Part shown: piece after piece, positions 5,576 through 6,269 of the stretch
Position numbering within the stretch: the first letter of the stretch is position 1
Layout of the letters: each line of letters opens with the position of its first letter
Source of the DNA: CAZBGL01 sp964491375
GTDB taxonomy: Bacteria > Desulfobacterota > Deferrisomatia > Deferrisomatales > Deferrisomataceae
Assembly (NCBI GenBank): GCA_964491375.1
Contig: CAZBGL010000188.1
Coordinates: forward strand, 1-6,269
Reading direction: 5' to 3'
Length of the DNA: 6,269 nt
Program-made: the position numbers and the translations under genes
The notes under the pieces: generated by a model
Databases searched by the model: none
What the model was told of the DNA's origin: nothing
What the model saw: only the letters and a program-made list of their open reading frames with translations

Positions 5576-6269
5576 TTACATCATGGGCTCCATCTCGAGG
5601 GCGGGGTGGCCGACCTTCTGCATGAACTCGATCACCTCCTCCTCGGTGGTGGCGTCCTCCTCGGTGGCGATCTTGTCGTACAGGTCCGGTACACCCTCCT
5701 CCTCGCCCCGCCGCTGGATCACCTCCTTGAGCTGCTCCTTCAGGGCCTTGGGCATCCAGGCCACGCGCTTGATGCCGCCCTCGGCCGAGATGAACTTCTT
5801 GGAGCCGATGTAGAACTTCGAGATCCCCACGAACCCCGGCGTCTGGGCACCACCGCCCACGGAGCCGGCCAGCGTGGAGAACGGCATCCCGCAGGGGGTC
5901 ATGCCCGGGTAGTCCCGGTCCACGATCATGACCGCGTTGGCCATGGGCAGCAGCACCACGATGGCCTCGAAGCAGCCGCACGAGGTCATGGGGTCCACCA
6001 TCAGGGAGTAGGCGCTGAACGACGACACGGACTCGTGGGAGTTCTGGTACACGTACTCGTTCACGCCGCTCCACTGGCCCAGCTTCTCGTCGAGGGTCTC
6101 TCCCTTCTTCACGGGCTGGTTCGGGCCGGTGGGGTTGATCTCGTAGGCGGCCTTGCCGTCCAGCCAGTTGTAGGCGCCGCACAAACCGGGCCGTTCGGGG
6201 CTGATGATGCACACGTGGTCCGGCGCGAACGACTGGCACAGCAGGCACGAGTAGAAGGTGTCCACGCTC
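5576..6269 (-). CDS. acsB: Acetyl-CoA synthase (CODH/ACS beta subunit), C-terminal part, 5' end outside the window
   Basis: The gene enters from the right edge; about 231 codons of an enzyme of roughly 730 residues are visible, ending at TAA (5576-5578). It joins the methyl group from the corrinoid protein, CO from CO dehydrogenase, and CoA to make acetyl-CoA. The visible part is the A-cluster domain. Counting from the GTG codon at 6263-6265 as residue 1, the Cys ligands are C7 and C10 (YSCLLCQ), C19 (HVC), C29 (GLCGAYNW) and the C96-G97-C98 motif (TSCGCFE). Their spacing equals Cys506, 509, 518, 528 and 595/597 of the Moorella enzyme as I recall it, so the Ni-Ni-[4Fe-4S] site is complete. 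The conserved segment GGGAQTPGF.GI also fits. The Val at 6263-6265 is internal, not a start. The acidic tail ends HPALEMEPMM, like other family members. The N-terminal CODH-binding domain and the promoter lie outside. Confidence 0.96.
   Translation of the reverse strand, partial: SVDTFYSCLLCQSFAPDHVCIISPERPGLCGAYNWLDGKAAYEINPTGPNQPVKKGETLDEKLGQWSGVNEYVYQNSHESVSSFSAYSLMVDPMTSCGCFEAIVVLLPMANAVMIVDRDYPGMTPCGMPFSTLAGSVGGGAQTPGFVGISKFYIGSKKFISAEGGIKRVAWMPKALKEQLKEVIQRRGEEEGVPDLYDKIATEEDATTEEEVIEFMQKVGHPALEMEPMM

Noticed and set aside
4264..5625. A 453-codon plus-strand open frame opposite acsC
   Set aside because: Its composition (His, Gly, Val, Arg, Leu) is that of an antisense shadow. acsC on the other strand is a firm homologue with intact metal-binding Cys residues.

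Overview
The window has two halves that converge on a shared terminator. The left half (plus strand, about 1-3055) encodes two exported proteins: a PEP-CTERM surface protein and a large lipoprotein. The right half (minus strand, about 3161-6269) is the 3' part of a Wood-Ljungdahl (reductive acetyl-CoA) operon: the C-terminal third of acetyl-CoA synthase (acsB), the corrinoid/iron-sulfur protein large subunit (acsC), and a methyltetrahydrofolate:corrinoid methyltransferase (acsE).

The DNA is very GC-rich, and the coding regions use strongly G/C-ending codons, which produces many long open frames on opposite strands that are not genes. A bacterial acs operon, a PEP-CTERM/exosortase substrate and a sigma-54-type promoter together suggest a Gram-negative anaerobe or facultative anaerobe with an outer membrane. 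A high-GC lineage of the former Deltaproteobacteria (Desulfobacterota or Deferrisoma-like) would fit. This placement is inference; no rRNA or other phylogenetic marker is present.

Layout: 1-336 is a non-coding leader holding an AT-rich patch with a perfect 16-bp palindrome (101-116), a near-consensus -24/-12 promoter (238-253) and a strong ribosome-binding site. 337-1047 is the PEP-CTERM protein. 1160-3055 is a lipoprotein with a Gly-rich tether, two PKD-like domains and an eight-fold ~48-residue repeat that reads as a closed eight-bladed beta-propeller. 3094-3129 is a perfect inverted repeat that can terminate both convergent units. On the minus strand, transcription runs acsB (entering at the right edge), acsC, acsE, with GC-rich hairpins in both intergenic gaps.

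How the genes work together: AcsE moves the methyl group from methyl-tetrahydrofolate to the cobalamin of the corrinoid protein (AcsC with AcsD). The corrinoid protein delivers it to the A-cluster of AcsB, where it is joined to CO and CoA to give acetyl-CoA. AcsD, AcsA and the folate enzymes are not in the window. The two plus-strand proteins probably act at the cell surface or in extracellular matrix and have no evident metabolic link to the acs operon. I see no mobile element, CRISPR array, tRNA or rRNA. The window is mostly known biology; its less ordinary points are the sigma-54-type control of the PEP-CTERM gene, the propeller lipoprotein beside it, and the regularly placed intra-operon hairpins.
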